Shown here: piece by piece, positions 16,627 to 26,320 of the stretch | Position numbering within the stretch: the stretch's first letter is position 1 | How the letters are laid out: every line of letters starts with the position of its first letter | Assembly (NCBI GenBank): GCA_026398535.1 | Contig: JAPLSQ010000052.1 | Coordinates: forward strand, 1-64,000 | DNA from: Candidatus Sumerlaeota bacterium | GTDB taxonomy: Bacteria > Sumerlaeota > Sumerlaeia > Sumerlaeales > Sumerlaeaceae | Direction of reading: 5' to 3' | DNA: 64,000 nt | Position numbers and translations under genes: made by a program | The notes under the pieces: model-generated | The model's input: only the letters and a program-made list of their open reading frames with translations | Told to the model about the DNA's origin: nothing | Databases searched by the model: none

Positions 16627-19290
16627 CTACCGAGCGGGCTTCGGCACATCGCTTATTAGAATATGCGCGCCAAGCACGGTATAGTTGCCGTGTGTTTTCT
16701 CAAAACCGGGCTGTCCGCCGCCAACAAAGATATTCAGCGTGCCCGGCTCAACCACTTTCCTGCCCTCGGCGTTGACGATCGACAAACGATCCGGACCCAA
16801 TTCAAACGACACATTTTGCGTCCCGCCCGGTTTAAGGCTGATCCGCTTGAAGCCTTGAAGCTGAAGGGACGGCGTCGGCAAAGAGCCAACCTTTTGCACA
16901 GACGGCTTCACATACACTTGCACGATTTCATCGCCCTGCCTGGCGCCAGTGTTTGTCACATCCACGCTGACCGTCACGCTCCGGCCTGCTCCATCGGTCT
17001 TGAGAACCGTCTTCAGGTTTTCATACTTGAAGGTCGTGTAACTCAGCCCGCAGCCAAACGGATAGAGCGGATCGCCCTTGAAGTACTTGTATGTGAAGCC
17101 ATCGGCCATATTGTAGCTTGTATATTTTGGAAGCTGTTTCAGGGATTTGTAGAATGTGACAGGCAGCCGCCCGCCGGGATTATAATCGCCAAACAGCACA
17201 TCGGCAATGGCCGTGCCGCCCTCCTCGCCTGGATACCACGCCTCGATGACCGCCCGCGCAGTCTCCTGCTGGCGGTTGAGCGCCAGAGCGCTCCCATTGA
17301 GCGCCACAACAACCACCGGCTTGCCCGCCGCCCGGACGCGCTCATAAAGCTCATCCTGGATGGCTGGCAGCGCGATGTCTGTCCGGTCGCGCTCCTCGTT
17401 CTCAACACTGGTATCTATGCCGGGCACGAACACCACCAGGTCGGCCTGCTTTGCGGCTTCTTCAGCTTTCTTAAATGGATCAGTTTCGGGAACCGCCCAT
17501 TCAAAACGCGCCACCGCGCCGATTTTGTCCTCATAATATTCGATGACAATCTTATATGCGCGTCCCGCTTTCAGATCGATGGTCGCGCTGTTGCGTTTTG
17601 GTGCGTGCTGGGTCCAGTCGTCGATCACACGCTTGCCATCGATGCTCACCCGTACGCCGTCATCCGTGGTCAGGCACAACACGTGTTTGCCTGAAGCAAC
17701 AGGCGTAATGACGCCATTCCATCTTGCGGAGAAACTGTCGGCGTTGACGCCGTCCGCGGGGCTGTTTTGTCCCCAGTCGAAATTGATCTGCGAGTCCACC
17801 CTTGTGAGCGCGGGTTTCCCCTTCAGTTCCATATTGTTGAAGTATTCGCCTTTCAAACCGTGGGCGCCTTGCGCGCCATCGGCGGGTTTCAGGACATTCG
17901 ATGGAACAAGCTCCAGTCCCCCGCCTGAAATATCGCATCCCTTCACGTAAATCACTTCTGAATCAGGGGCGGCTTTCTTCCTGATGCCCTCGAACGGAGT
18001 GACAGCATGCGACGGTGTGCCGTTATAATTGCCAAGCAACACATCGGTTGTGTTGGCGTTCGGCCCGATCACGGCTATCGTATTGTATGCGCCCTTCTTC
18101 AGCGGAAGGAAAGCTTTCTCGTTTTTCAACAACACGATCGACTCGCGCGCCGCTTCCAGCGCAAGCTGGCGGTGCGGGGCGCTGTCGACCACGGAGAAGG
18201 GAATTTTTGAGTAGGGCGCCATCTCAGGCGGATCAAACATGCCAAGCCGGAAACGGGCCATGAAGAGCCGTTTAACGGCGGTATTGATGACATCCTCCGT
18301 CACAAGCCCCAGCCGGACCGCCTCGACAAGTTTTAGATAGGCGCTGCCGCAGCACAGATCGCAGCCGTTCTTGACCGCAAGGGCGGCCGCTTCAGGGGCG
18401 GTTTTCACAAACTTGTGGCGAAGGTAAATATCCTCGATCGCCCCGCAATCCGACACGATGTAGCCTTTGAATCCCCAGTTCTTGCGCAGGATTTCCTCCT
18501 GCATCGGGATGCTGCCGCAGCACGGAAAGTTGTTCGTGCGGTTATAGGCGCACATCACTGAGTAGGCTCCGCCCTCACGGACGGCGGCCTCAAAGTGGGG
18601 CAGAAATGTCTCATACATGTCGCGCTGATTTGCCAGCGCGTTGAAGGTGTGGCGTTGCGGATCAGGCCCGCTGTGCACCGCGTAATGTTTCGGCGTCGAA
18701 ACCAGCTTGAGGTATTTTGTGTCATTCCCCTGCAAACCCGTGATAAAAGCCACCGCAAGGCGCGATGTCAGATAGGGGTCTTCACCATATGTCTCCTGCC
18801 CGCGGCCCCAGCGCGGATCGCGGAAAAGATTAATGTTGGGCGACCAAAAGGTCAGGCCGATATAGGCGGGCTTGTTTTTCCTGATGGCATCATTGTATAT
18901 CGCGCGCGCTTCATCCGAGATGGCCACGGCCACGCGATGCACAAGAGCGGGATTCCACGTGGCGGCCAATCCGATGGCCTGTGGAAACACGGTGGCAATG
19001 TAGCTGCCAGCCACCCCATGCAGACATTCATTCCACCACTTGTATTCCGGGATGCCAAGCCTTGGAATGGCGGGCGCGTCGTGGACCATCTGTGACACCT
19101 TTTCTTCCAGCGTCATTTTTGAGACGAGGTCGTTGACGCGCTCCTCCATGGGCAGAGACGCATTTTTGTAGCGCGACTGGAGATCGGGCCCGGTTGATGC
19201 TTTGTCAGCCATGCCCGCTTTCTGCGCAAACACCGGCGGTATGATGATCATGCAAACGGCTGCCATTAGATGAAACAAATGGGTTTTCAT
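16627..19290 (-). CDS. Exported GH3 beta-glycosidase with inserted PA14 domain
   Basis: The 887-residue product has a signal peptide (MKTHLFHLMAAVCMIIIPPVFAQ) and the GH3 N-terminal barrel (MTLEEKVSQM, YKWWNECLHGVAG, FPQAIGLAATWN, NLFRDPRWGRGQETYGEDPYL). The nucleophilic Asp is in GYIVSDCGAI. The GH3 C domain is interrupted by a PA14 module (GLKGEYFNN...LTTDDGVRVSIDGKRVIDDW), and a C-terminal Fn3-like domain follows. Architecture and motifs match GH3 xylosidase/glucosidase-type enzymes; PA14 inserts often shape substrate binding. The ATG at 19290 overlaps the preceding GH106-like stop (ATGA on the minus strand), so it is the last gene of the four-gene operon. The frame extends upstream, but the signal peptide fixes the start. 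Confidence 0.95.
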   Translation of the reverse strand: MKTHLFHLMAAVCMIIIPPVFAQKAGMADKASTGPDLQSRYKNASLPMEERVNDLVSKMTLEEKVSQMVHDAPAIPRLGIPEYKWWNECLHGVAGSYIATVFPQAIGLAATWNPALVHRVAVAISDEARAIYNDAIRKNKPAYIGLTFWSPNINLFRDPRWGRGQETYGEDPYLTSRLAVAFITGLQGNDTKYLKLVSTPKHYAVHSGPDPQRHTFNALANQRDMYETFLPHFEAAVREGGAYSVMCAYNRTNNFPCCGSIPMQEEILRKNWGFKGYIVSDCGAIEDIYLRHKFVKTAPEAAALAVKNGCDLCCGSAYLKLVEAVRLGLVTEDVINTAVKRLFMARFRLGMFDPPEMAPYSKIPFSVVDSAPHRQLALEAARESIVLLKNEKAFLPLKKGAYNTIAVIGPNANTTDVLLGNYNGTPSHAVTPFEGIRKKAAPDSEVIYVKGCDISGGGLELVPSNVLKPADGAQGAHGLKGEYFNNMELKGKPALTRVDSQINFDWGQNSPADGVNADSFSARWNGVITPVASGKHVLCLTTDDGVRVSIDGKRVIDDWTQHAPKRNSATIDLKAGRAYKIVIEYYEDKIGAVARFEWAVPETDPFKKAEEAAKQADLVVFVPGIDTSVENEERDRTDIALPAIQDELYERVRAAGKPVVVVALNGSALALNRQQETARAVIEAWYPGEEGGTAIADVLFGDYNPGGRLPVTFYKSLKQLPKYTSYNMADGFTYKYFKGDPLYPFGCGLSYTTFKYENLKTVLKTDGAGRSVTVSVDVTNTGARQGDEIVQVYVKPSVQKVGSLPTPSLQLQGFKRISLKPGGTQNVSFELGPDRLSIVNAEGRKVVEPGTLNIFVGGGQPGFEKTHGNYTVLGAHILISDVPKPAR

Positions 19291-22200
19291 GATTCTCTCC
19301 TGAGTGAAAGAATGGGTTCGGCCATAAGACCACATGAAACGAGCTGATATTGATGTGTCCACGACTTTCCTGTCGTGATGAATTCTCCGGGCCCTGTCCA
19401 TTTAGTGTGCGGCAGCGCATGATGCAGAGGCCCGTGGGAATTTCGCCTGTGGCCCAACACCTCGATGCGAAGTTCGACTTCATCGCCATCGATGTGATCC
19501 GTGATGTCGAGCTCGTTCGGCTCCCAGGCAATCATCCCCGCCGCGCGGCCATTGACCCATACGCGGACAGCCACACCCTTGTAGTGCGGCGTCTCTATGA
19601 ACAGGCGCCGCCCGCCTGATTTGACCGCGGCAAACATCCCAGAGATGTTGCGCACATACGAAACCGTGCCGGAATAGAAAGGCAGTCCCTGCTTTGTCCA
19701 ATCGCCAATCGCCAGCTTATCGGGAAAAGTGGTCATCGTCACTGATGTGCCGTCAACGGCCACGCCAAAGTTGCCCAGAAGATAGATGATCTCCAAGCCC
19801 GGATGGGATTCATCATATTCACATTGGAGCGCAATCTCGTTTCCGCCCTTGCGAATGAGCGCCGGAGCGACAGGGATCATGCGCAACGACTTGTCAACCC
19901 ACCATCCGCAATCCGATTCTGATGACAATGCCGCGCCATTCACCGAGATCCGGTAAAGATCCGGCCGCTCAATCGCAAGCCACAGACCGCCCGACGCGGG
20001 CGCGTCCACGCGGAAATTGTATTTGAGTGAAACGGGCACACAGCGCGGATTACGCGGCATTTCACACGCCCACGGCTGAACCATTTCCCCGCCGCGGCGC
20101 GCGATTCCAAGCGCGTCCCGGACGGCATCATCAACACGCAAAATCTCGTCCGCGGACTTCCATCGCCCTTGCCCGATCCTGCAACGCGGACGGTCGAGAA
20201 CCAAACAGTTGTGCTCGGAAAGAACAATCGCCCATGTGCCGCCATTGCCGAATTTTTCACATGATTCCGTGCGCAGGATGGGGCGCACCGGCAAACGCGC
20301 GCCGCCCTTTCTTTTCTTCGGAACAACAAACAAACGGCTGCCGAGTGCGGGAAGATTCGTGCTGATTGCCCACATCCCGCTTTGGCGCTGCGCATGAGCC
20401 GCATACATTCCGCCATCGCGGGGATCGAGTTCAATCGGATCGCCCTCACAATCGGCAAATCCTCGTATGACAACATCGGGAAATGCTGCATTGCGCTCGC
20501 AAGCCATCGTTGGATCATGGAGTCCGGGAACATCGGCGGGATCGTGACCTGTGTTGCACAAAAACAAATAATACCTGTCCCGATCCTCCCGCAGCAGATA
20601 CAAAACGGCGGCGATCTCCTCCCCGCCCGCGTCGGCGATGGAGAGGCGTCGCGCGGAAGCTTCAACGGATTCCGCCAGTTTGGGACTGGAAGCAGGCGCG
20701 CTGGCGCAGTTTCGCGCGAAATCGAGCGCCTCATCCGAGGGCAACGCGTCAACATAGCGGGGCGGTTCGCCCGCAAAAACAACACCACCGCCAAAATCCC
20801 TGAATTTCCGTAGCAGCGACAGCGTTGTCGAGCGGATGGTCGTCATGGGAGGCACGATTACAGCGCGATAATCCGCCTTGCCCACAACAAGCGCGGGGCG
20901 GCCCGCCCGCCGTTGTGCCACGCCATGGCGCGATAAAATATCCTCATCGCCATAATCAAAATCAATGTGCGCCGCCAGCAGCGCGTCGCGCAGTTTGATC
21001 AGCGTTTCGTCCTGACGCCTGATATATTCACTCTGATTCCATCCCAGACGGACTCCGAGCCATGCGCTTTCAATGGGGTGGATGACGAGCAAGTCGCGCA
21101 CTTCCGCGCCGCGGGTCATGACCGAATGGATGCGCGCAAAATAGTCCTCAACGGTGCGATACGCCTCCCACCATGGAGACTGGTAAAATACGGAGGCGGG
21201 ATAATCGCGCTTGGCCTGCCCTTCCATGGTGTACCATGAAAGGTGCTGGCACCGCAGATTTATACCGAGCGCGGCTTGCCAATCGCCCAGTGCCTTGTGG
21301 CCCGCGAAGGGAAAATCCCAGCCTGTGCAGCCGTAAGTCTCGGTCAGCCGCCACTTGCGTCCAAATTGCCGCGCAACGGAAACCGCGCATTTCGCCGTGT
21401 CATACTCGCGCAAATGCTCCGTCAGCAGATCGATTCCGGGCGCCTGCATGTGCTCATAAAACCGCATGGCGCTGCCGACAACAGCGGTCTGGGTGGAAAG
21501 CATTTCCTCCAGGAGCACATGACCGGTAAACAGCAGTTTGTTGCCAGCGCACCACTCGCCAATCTGGCGCGCAAAAGCATCAACGAAAAGGCGGGTCACG
21601 CAATCATGGTAATGATACCGCGCTTGCGACACTTCCAGTCCCTCAACATCAAAAAACAATTCGGGCAGACGCGCCAGCAGGTCGTATCCATAACGTTTGC
21701 TGAACACCGCGGGAAGTTTTTCCGTCCATGGAATGCCGCGCTCCCTCGCCCACAAAAACGTCGGGCCATAGTTTGGCTCATCAGTGAAGATACCGGGCAC
21801 GGTCTTCCCAAAGTCGCGCCCGCAACGTTTGCGGTAGGCTTCGTGGGTGACTCTGATGAACTCACGAACCGCATCGTGGTTCATCGTGTCGAGATACGTG
21901 TAACCGTTGTACCAGCTCGTATTGCTCTCCATAATGACGCGAAACAGCAGAAGCGACTCGCCGCGATCGAGCTTCAGGGGTTGTTTGCCGCGCGCAATCG
22001 CCTTCAATCCGGCCGCTTCATGCCCATCAACGCGTGCAACAAAAGCGCCCAACAGTTCATTGTCCCATTTCAGACGGCACGTCTTGGAAAGCACATCCAG
22101 TCCGAGATAGCGCATGCGGTACTTGGGATTGCATGTGACTATGCCTCCCGCGGCGCCTGAAGGCCAGCGGTCTTCATCGTACAGCCACGCCATCATGCCC

Positions 22201-22442
22201 TGCTTCCCAGCCTCATCAATGCAGGCTTGAACACACTCAAACCACTCGTCGGAGAGATACTCCGTGGCCAATCCCACGCGCGAGTGCATGAAAAAGCCGC
22301 CCAACCCCATCTGCTTCATGATCCGCACCTGCCGGCGCAATTCCGCCGGTTCCAGCTTTCCGTTCCACGCCCAGAATGGCGCTCCGCGGTATTCACATCC
22401 AGGATCAGCAAACTGCCGCGCAAACAGACGATCGATACTCAT
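19287..22442 (-). CDS. GH106-like large glycoside hydrolase (putative alpha-L-rhamnosidase)
   Basis: The 1051-residue product has an N-terminal barrel of the type seen in GH106 and related large hydrolases: GAPFWAWNGKLEPAELRRQVR, MGLGGFFMHSRVGL, DEWFECVQACIDEAGKQGM, AWLYDEDRWPSG, and later GIFTDEPNY. Beta-rich regions follow, ending in a galactose-binding-like domain with RVWVNGRAAGMIAWEPNELDITD. No signal peptide is evident, so it probably acts in the cytoplasm on imported oligosaccharides. Stop and GH3 start overlap by four bases. The family label comes from N-terminal motifs, and substrate specificity is not established. Confidence 0.72.
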   Translation of the reverse strand: MSIDRLFARQFADPGCEYRGAPFWAWNGKLEPAELRRQVRIMKQMGLGGFFMHSRVGLATEYLSDEWFECVQACIDEAGKQGMMAWLYDEDRWPSGAAGGIVTCNPKYRMRYLGLDVLSKTCRLKWDNELLGAFVARVDGHEAAGLKAIARGKQPLKLDRGESLLLFRVIMESNTSWYNGYTYLDTMNHDAVREFIRVTHEAYRKRCGRDFGKTVPGIFTDEPNYGPTFLWARERGIPWTEKLPAVFSKRYGYDLLARLPELFFDVEGLEVSQARYHYHDCVTRLFVDAFARQIGEWCAGNKLLFTGHVLLEEMLSTQTAVVGSAMRFYEHMQAPGIDLLTEHLREYDTAKCAVSVARQFGRKWRLTETYGCTGWDFPFAGHKALGDWQAALGINLRCQHLSWYTMEGQAKRDYPASVFYQSPWWEAYRTVEDYFARIHSVMTRGAEVRDLLVIHPIESAWLGVRLGWNQSEYIRRQDETLIKLRDALLAAHIDFDYGDEDILSRHGVAQRRAGRPALVVGKADYRAVIVPPMTTIRSTTLSLLRKFRDFGGGVVFAGEPPRYVDALPSDEALDFARNCASAPASSPKLAESVEASARRLSIADAGGEEIAAVLYLLREDRDRYYLFLCNTGHDPADVPGLHDPTMACERNAAFPDVVIRGFADCEGDPIELDPRDGGMYAAHAQRQSGMWAISTNLPALGSRLFVVPKKRKGGARLPVRPILRTESCEKFGNGGTWAIVLSEHNCLVLDRPRCRIGQGRWKSADEILRVDDAVRDALGIARRGGEMVQPWACEMPRNPRCVPVSLKYNFRVDAPASGGLWLAIERPDLYRISVNGAALSSESDCGWWVDKSLRMIPVAPALIRKGGNEIALQCEYDESHPGLEIIYLLGNFGVAVDGTSVTMTTFPDKLAIGDWTKQGLPFYSGTVSYVRNISGMFAAVKSGGRRLFIETPHYKGVAVRVWVNGRAAGMIAWEPNELDITDHIDGDEVELRIEVLGHRRNSHGPLHHALPHTKWTGPGEFITTGKSWTHQYQLVSCGLMAEPILSLRRES

Positions 22443-22480
22443 TTCATATCCTTCCTTTTAACGCAGATGACCGGGTGAAA

Positions 22481-23659
22481 TTAATCCGATGGCTCATCGC
22501 CAACTTTGCCGTCTTTTAGGAACGGCAAATGGATGCTGGCGCGGACTTCCTTACGGTTCTCGTCCCGGATGATAATCAAATCGTTGCCGGCGGCTGCAAT
22601 CTCACGCACATGTCCGAAACCGGCTGGCACTCGGGCAACGCCCATAATATAGTTCACCACAAAGGGCTTGGTTTTGGACAATTGAACATCAGTGGCAATG
22701 CCCATTGTCTTGATCGGATTCTTCGCCGCGGATGGGGCAAGTCCCTCATGAAAACAGGATGTGACTTCCTCTATGCCGAGCGTGTTGATGCTGCGCCCGC
22801 TCCATGGCGGATCATGACGCCCGCCATTGTCATGCCACAGCACCGTCGAGGCCAGCACCTTTGGATCCTTCAGGCCAAACCAGACATATTTCTGCCCGTG
22901 GAACACAACCGCCGACCATCCCGGATAAACAGAACTTTCGGCGCACACCATGACAAGATCATCATAGCCCCGCCGGGCCGGATAACACGACAGATCCGCC
23001 ATTCCCCCATCGATGCGTTCCACGCTGGAGAAAGATGTGAACAGGGAGCCGGGTTTCAGAATTTGATACGCTTTCTCCCTCGGATCCGAAAACACCCGCG
23101 GATAGACCTGTCCATGCACGAAAGGCGCAACCGAAACAAGACCGCTTCCCTCGGCATCCGGAAACGCGATGTTGGCATGGTGGCCAAAACACATGCGTCC
23201 GCTCATCCCCGCCGCCTCATGACGGCAATAGATTGCGTTGTGCCCATCGCGCAAGCTGATGCTCTTGCGTGCGAGACCCGGACGCACCATCAGGCGCATT
23301 TCCATTTCAAGGGTCGTGCGCATCCCGCGGCGGCACAGATTCCTGAACGCCCATTTTCGGCTGGCTGTTTCGCCATGCGATGGATGGCGTTCGCCATGGT
23401 AAGGGGCATCATTGCTGCCAAAGGGCATGCAGAAAAAATCCCCGCGCAGCGGCACGAGAACCGGGGAATTATTCATTTTGATCCGCTCATTCCACCACGG
23501 GAACACACGATATGGTTGCACGGGAGCCTTGGTGTTTCTGAAAAACGTCACCGGCGCCAGGTGGCCACCGAGCAAAGTGACCGCAACCGAGATTTCAGCG
23601 GTCTGGATCAGTAAACTGTCCTGACCGAAGACATTTTTGATCGGTGCTTTCGTTGTCAT
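22481..23659 (-). CDS. Galactose-mutarotase-like superfamily protein of unknown function
   Basis: The 392-residue product has the look of a mutarotase-like beta-supersandwich: an N-terminal LLIQTAEISVAVTLLGGHLAPVTF, then WWNERIKMNNSPVLVPLRGDFFCMPFG, HGETASRKW, the FGHHANIAFPD segment, and IEEVTSCFHEGL. The 'HGxxxxxxW' and GH-H pattern resembles sugar-binding epimerase-like proteins of bacterial sugar operons. Aldose-1-epimerase activity is not shown. It lacks a signal peptide. It lies 38 bases upstream of the GH106-like gene in transcription order and starts after a well-placed AAGGAG. It likely binds or epimerises a sugar released by the operon's hydrolases. Confidence 0.6.
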   Translation of the reverse strand: MTTKAPIKNVFGQDSLLIQTAEISVAVTLLGGHLAPVTFFRNTKAPVQPYRVFPWWNERIKMNNSPVLVPLRGDFFCMPFGSNDAPYHGERHPSHGETASRKWAFRNLCRRGMRTTLEMEMRLMVRPGLARKSISLRDGHNAIYCRHEAAGMSGRMCFGHHANIAFPDAEGSGLVSVAPFVHGQVYPRVFSDPREKAYQILKPGSLFTSFSSVERIDGGMADLSCYPARRGYDDLVMVCAESSVYPGWSAVVFHGQKYVWFGLKDPKVLASTVLWHDNGGRHDPPWSGRSINTLGIEEVTSCFHEGLAPSAAKNPIKTMGIATDVQLSKTKPFVVNYIMGVARVPAGFGHVREIAAAGNDLIIIRDENRKEVRASIHLPFLKDGKVGDEPSD

Positions 23660-23692
23660 TTCATGAACTCCTTTTCATGAGTTTTGGTGATG

Positions 23693-24505
23693 TCACATTG
23701 GGATTTCGGCATTGCGGCGGATGTCGCGCTCGCGCTGGAAGAACTCACGTTCGAGAGACGGAACGACACGGTCGGCTTTCACAGCCTTGATGAACTCCGC
23801 GAGCGACTCGGCAATCATACCCATGAGAGCGTTGCCCTTCACAACACTCGCGGCGCGGGCGTCTCCGGCATAATGATCTGGGAAGCTGCTGTACCAACCA
23901 ATGCCGGAAAATGAATCCGGAAGGTGCTTCGTGCGGCCCTGGTTGAAGGCGGGTGTCGCCGGAACTCTGTCCATCTTTACCAACTCCGGAGAAACCGCCA
24001 GCAGACAACTCGTTTCGCACTCGCATGCGTGGCCGTGCACTTTCGTTTCGAGAAGCGAGTTCCAGCGCGCTTTTCGTTCGGCGTTGAGCCATTCACCCTG
24101 AACGTAAAGGCTGTAGGGCTTTTCCTGCCAGAGACTGCACTGGGCCAGGTATTTCACCAAGAAACAATTGCCGCCGTGGCCGTTGTGGATGATGATTTTT
24201 TTGAAACCATTGCGCCCGATCTCGTCCAACACGCCTTCGATCAGTTCCATCAGAAGCGACGGTTTGATTGTCAGCGTGCCGGGGAAACACCGCGCCTCAT
24301 AAATCTGGCCGAAATAAAAGGGGGGAAACACAATCGCCGGTTCCAACTTCGAGGCGAGCACCGCGGCGCGATGCGAGATGAGCACATCGGTGCCCAGCGG
24401 CAGGTGCTCGCTGTGTTTTTCCAGCACGCCCATCGCCACGACACACACGCCCGTCTCGCGCACGGCATGGGCAAATTCAGTCGATGACAACTCTTCCCAA
24501 CGCAT
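23693..24505 (-). CDS. Creatininase-family amidohydrolase
   Basis: The 270-residue product carries the creatininase fold motifs: MRWEELSSTEFAHAV at the start, GVLEKHSEHLPLGTD (metal-binding Glu, His and Asp), PPFYFGQIYE, FPGTLTI, IIIHNGHGGN and VHGHACECETS with a further acidic ligand. Members hydrolyse creatinine, formamidopyrimidines or mycofactocin peptides; in sugar operons their substrate is usually unknown. The ATG at 24505 follows AGGAG, and the 14 codons upstream do not fit the family. It is the first gene of the GH operon, 33 bases before the mutarotase-like gene. Confidence 0.85.
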   Translation of the reverse strand: MRWEELSSTEFAHAVRETGVCVVAMGVLEKHSEHLPLGTDVLISHRAAVLASKLEPAIVFPPFYFGQIYEARCFPGTLTIKPSLLMELIEGVLDEIGRNGFKKIIIHNGHGGNCFLVKYLAQCSLWQEKPYSLYVQGEWLNAERKARWNSLLETKVHGHACECETSCLLAVSPELVKMDRVPATPAFNQGRTKHLPDSFSGIGWYSSFPDHYAGDARAASVVKGNALMGMIAESLAEFIKAVKADRVVPSLEREFFQRERDIRRNAEIPM

Positions 24506-24677
24506 CAGCAATCTCCTGAAACTATTTATATTCAAGAGCCTATGCACCTGGCTCTTACAGACTTTTCATGACATTCACAACGGGAGTTCAAGCTTTAGCT
24601 TGTGATTCACGCATGAATTATGACACGGGATGAAATCCGAATGCGGCATCCAAAATCATGCGTCCGATGATCGCACA
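24506..24677. promoter_or_regulatory. Divergent intergenic region with inverted repeat
   Basis: This gap separates the start of the minus-strand glycosidase operon from prmA and must hold promoters for both. It contains CAAGC-TTTA-GCTTG (24589-24602), a perfect 5-base inverted repeat in an AT-rich setting, which could be an operator or an RNA hairpin. No consensus promoter pair is clear by eye. Confidence 0.3.
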
Positions 24678-25565
24678 ATGAAAAGGAACGTCTGGAAAGC
24701 GCTCATCATCACTTTCCCGCAAGATGACGCTGGAGAGTCTGAAGAGATATTCTCCGCTTTCTTCAGCCGGTTTGACATCTGCGGCATTCATGACTTTACC
24801 GCGGACGGCCGCCGCGTCTGGGGTGTCTATTTCGAGTCCGGCAAGATGCCGGCGAACCTGGCTGACGATTTCCGGCGCGAGGCGGAAAGCCGCGGCATCA
24901 GGCTTGCCCGACCGCCTTCCGTGGAAGTCGTGCCCCGCGAGGATTGGCATTCCAACTGGCGGGCATACTTCAAGCCCTTGACCGCGAGCGCCAGAATCCG
25001 CGTCATTCCGGCATGGGACAAATCAAAAACCGCCCCCGCCCCGCCCGGCGCTGTCAATATCTTCATTGAACCAGGCATGGCGTTCGGCACCGGCACGCAC
25101 GCCACAACCCGCCTTTGTCTGATGCTTGCCGACAAGTGCATCCGCGGCGGCGAAAGAATTATTGATGCGGGAACAGGCAGCGCGATACTAGCCATCGCCG
25201 CCGTCAAGCTGGGAGCGCGGTCCGCCATCGGATTCGACAACGATCCCGACATCGAAGAGAATGCCCGCATCAACATCAGCCTGAATGATGTGGAACCGCA
25301 TAGAATCAGGATTCTTGTGGGCGGAGTGGAATCGGTCAGCGGGCGCGAATTCGATCTGGCCTTCTGCAACATGCTGTCAGTCAATTTTACGCCACTGTTG
25401 AGCCCGATCAGAACACTGCTTAAGCCCGGCGCCACTCTTATTTTGTCGGGATTCCTTCTTACTGAAACAGAGGAAATTCAGGAGCGCCTCGCAAAGGCGG
25501 GATATGGCATCAGTGGTTTTGAATCTCTCGAGGAATGGGGAGCGCTCGCCGCACGAGCAACATGA
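24678..25565 (+). CDS. prmA: Ribosomal protein L11 methyltransferase
   Basis: The 295-residue product matches PrmA: an N-terminal domain binding L11 (WKALIITFPQDDAGESEEIFSAFF), a PPSVEVVPREDWHSNWRAYFKP linker, the FIEPGMAFGTGTHATTRLCL signature, and the SAM site IDAGTGSAILAIAAVKLGA. NMLSVN follows where family members have N-(I/L)-x-x-x. It trimethylates several amines on L11 in the cytoplasm. ATG 24678 is preferred because the preceding frame lacks similarity. The stop overlaps the next methyltransferase gene by ATGA. Confidence 0.9.
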   Translation: MKRNVWKALIITFPQDDAGESEEIFSAFFSRFDICGIHDFTADGRRVWGVYFESGKMPANLADDFRREAESRGIRLARPPSVEVVPREDWHSNWRAYFKPLTASARIRVIPAWDKSKTAPAPPGAVNIFIEPGMAFGTGTHATTRLCLMLADKCIRGGERIIDAGTGSAILAIAAVKLGARSAIGFDNDPDIEENARINISLNDVEPHRIRILVGGVESVSGREFDLAFCNMLSVNFTPLLSPIRTLLKPGATLILSGFLLTETEEIQERLAKAGYGISGFESLEEWGALAARAT

Positions 25566-26320
25566 CACCGTTTCTGCCAAAACGGCTGCCAATCAGGCCG
25601 CGCGACCGTGTGCTCGAGATTGGTTCCGGCGGCCGCCCCCACAACCGCGCCGATGTGCTGACCGATCGTCATTGCCTGGACAACAGCCAGCGTGAGGGCA
25701 AAAGCCTCAAGCGCGACAAAAGGCCGCTTGTCATCGCTGACGGCGAAGCCCTGCCCTTCGCTGACAAATCATTCGATTACTGCATCTGCATGCATGTCCT
25801 CGAGCACGTCCGAAATCCAGCGCGCCTGCTTGACGAGATGCAGCGTGTCGCGCGCGCCGGATATATCGAGGCGCCCACGGAACTGTTTGATTGGCTGTTC
25901 GCCGTGCCTCCCTACACCGAAATCCATCACTGGTTAATCAACCTATCGCGCGGCGAATTGATCATTTCACCAAAGACCGGCGGGGATGCACCGCAACGCT
26001 TCGCTTTCCTTTTCGATTACTTGCGCAGTGAGGACGGTTATTTCGAGCGCTGGATGGAGAAACATCCGCATCTTTTCACCGTGCAATATGAATGGGCTGG
26101 GACGATCCGCCACCGCCTGCTCGACCGTCAACCCGCTGAATTGCGGGACGATCATGAGGCGGCTGACTATCTCAGCGGCAAAATGACCATCCGGAATTTT
26201 TACTGGGGTTCAGGTTTGTGGGGTTTGAAGCGCTGGCTGTACGCGCATTGTTTGCATCCGGTATGGAGGAAGCGCGCCAAGCGCGCGGTCTGGTTGATCA
26301 CTGGAAAACATCATGGTTGA
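25562..26320 (+). CDS. SAM-dependent methyltransferase (class I, Methyltransf_11 type)
   Basis: The 252-residue product holds DRVLEIGSGGRPHNRADVL (SAM motif I), VIADGEALPFADKSFDYCICMHVLEHV (motifs II-III) and ARLLDEMQRVAR-AGYIEAPTELFDW. The C-terminal half is specific to this subgroup and unrecognised. It is coupled to prmA by ATGA and overlaps the GT2 gene by 8 bases. The neighbour suggests a role in glycan or lipid-carrier modification rather than ribosome work, but this is inference. Cytoplasmic, no membrane segment. Confidence 0.82.
   Translation: MTPFLPKRLPIRPRDRVLEIGSGGRPHNRADVLTDRHCLDNSQREGKSLKRDKRPLVIADGEALPFADKSFDYCICMHVLEHVRNPARLLDEMQRVARAGYIEAPTELFDWLFAVPPYTEIHHWLINLSRGELIISPKTGGDAPQRFAFLFDYLRSEDGYFERWMEKHPHLFTVQYEWAGTIRHRLLDRQPAELRDDHEAADYLSGKMTIRNFYWGSGLWGLKRWLYAHCLHPVWRKRAKRAVWLITGKHHG

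Noticed and set aside
16663-17694. 343-codon plus-strand frame opposite the GH3 gene
   Set aside because: Antisense of GH3, whose C-terminal and PA14 domains are clear in the other strand.
22529-23614. 361-codon plus-strand frame opposite the mutarotase-like gene
   Set aside because: Antisense; no family resemblance and His/Arg-rich shadow composition.
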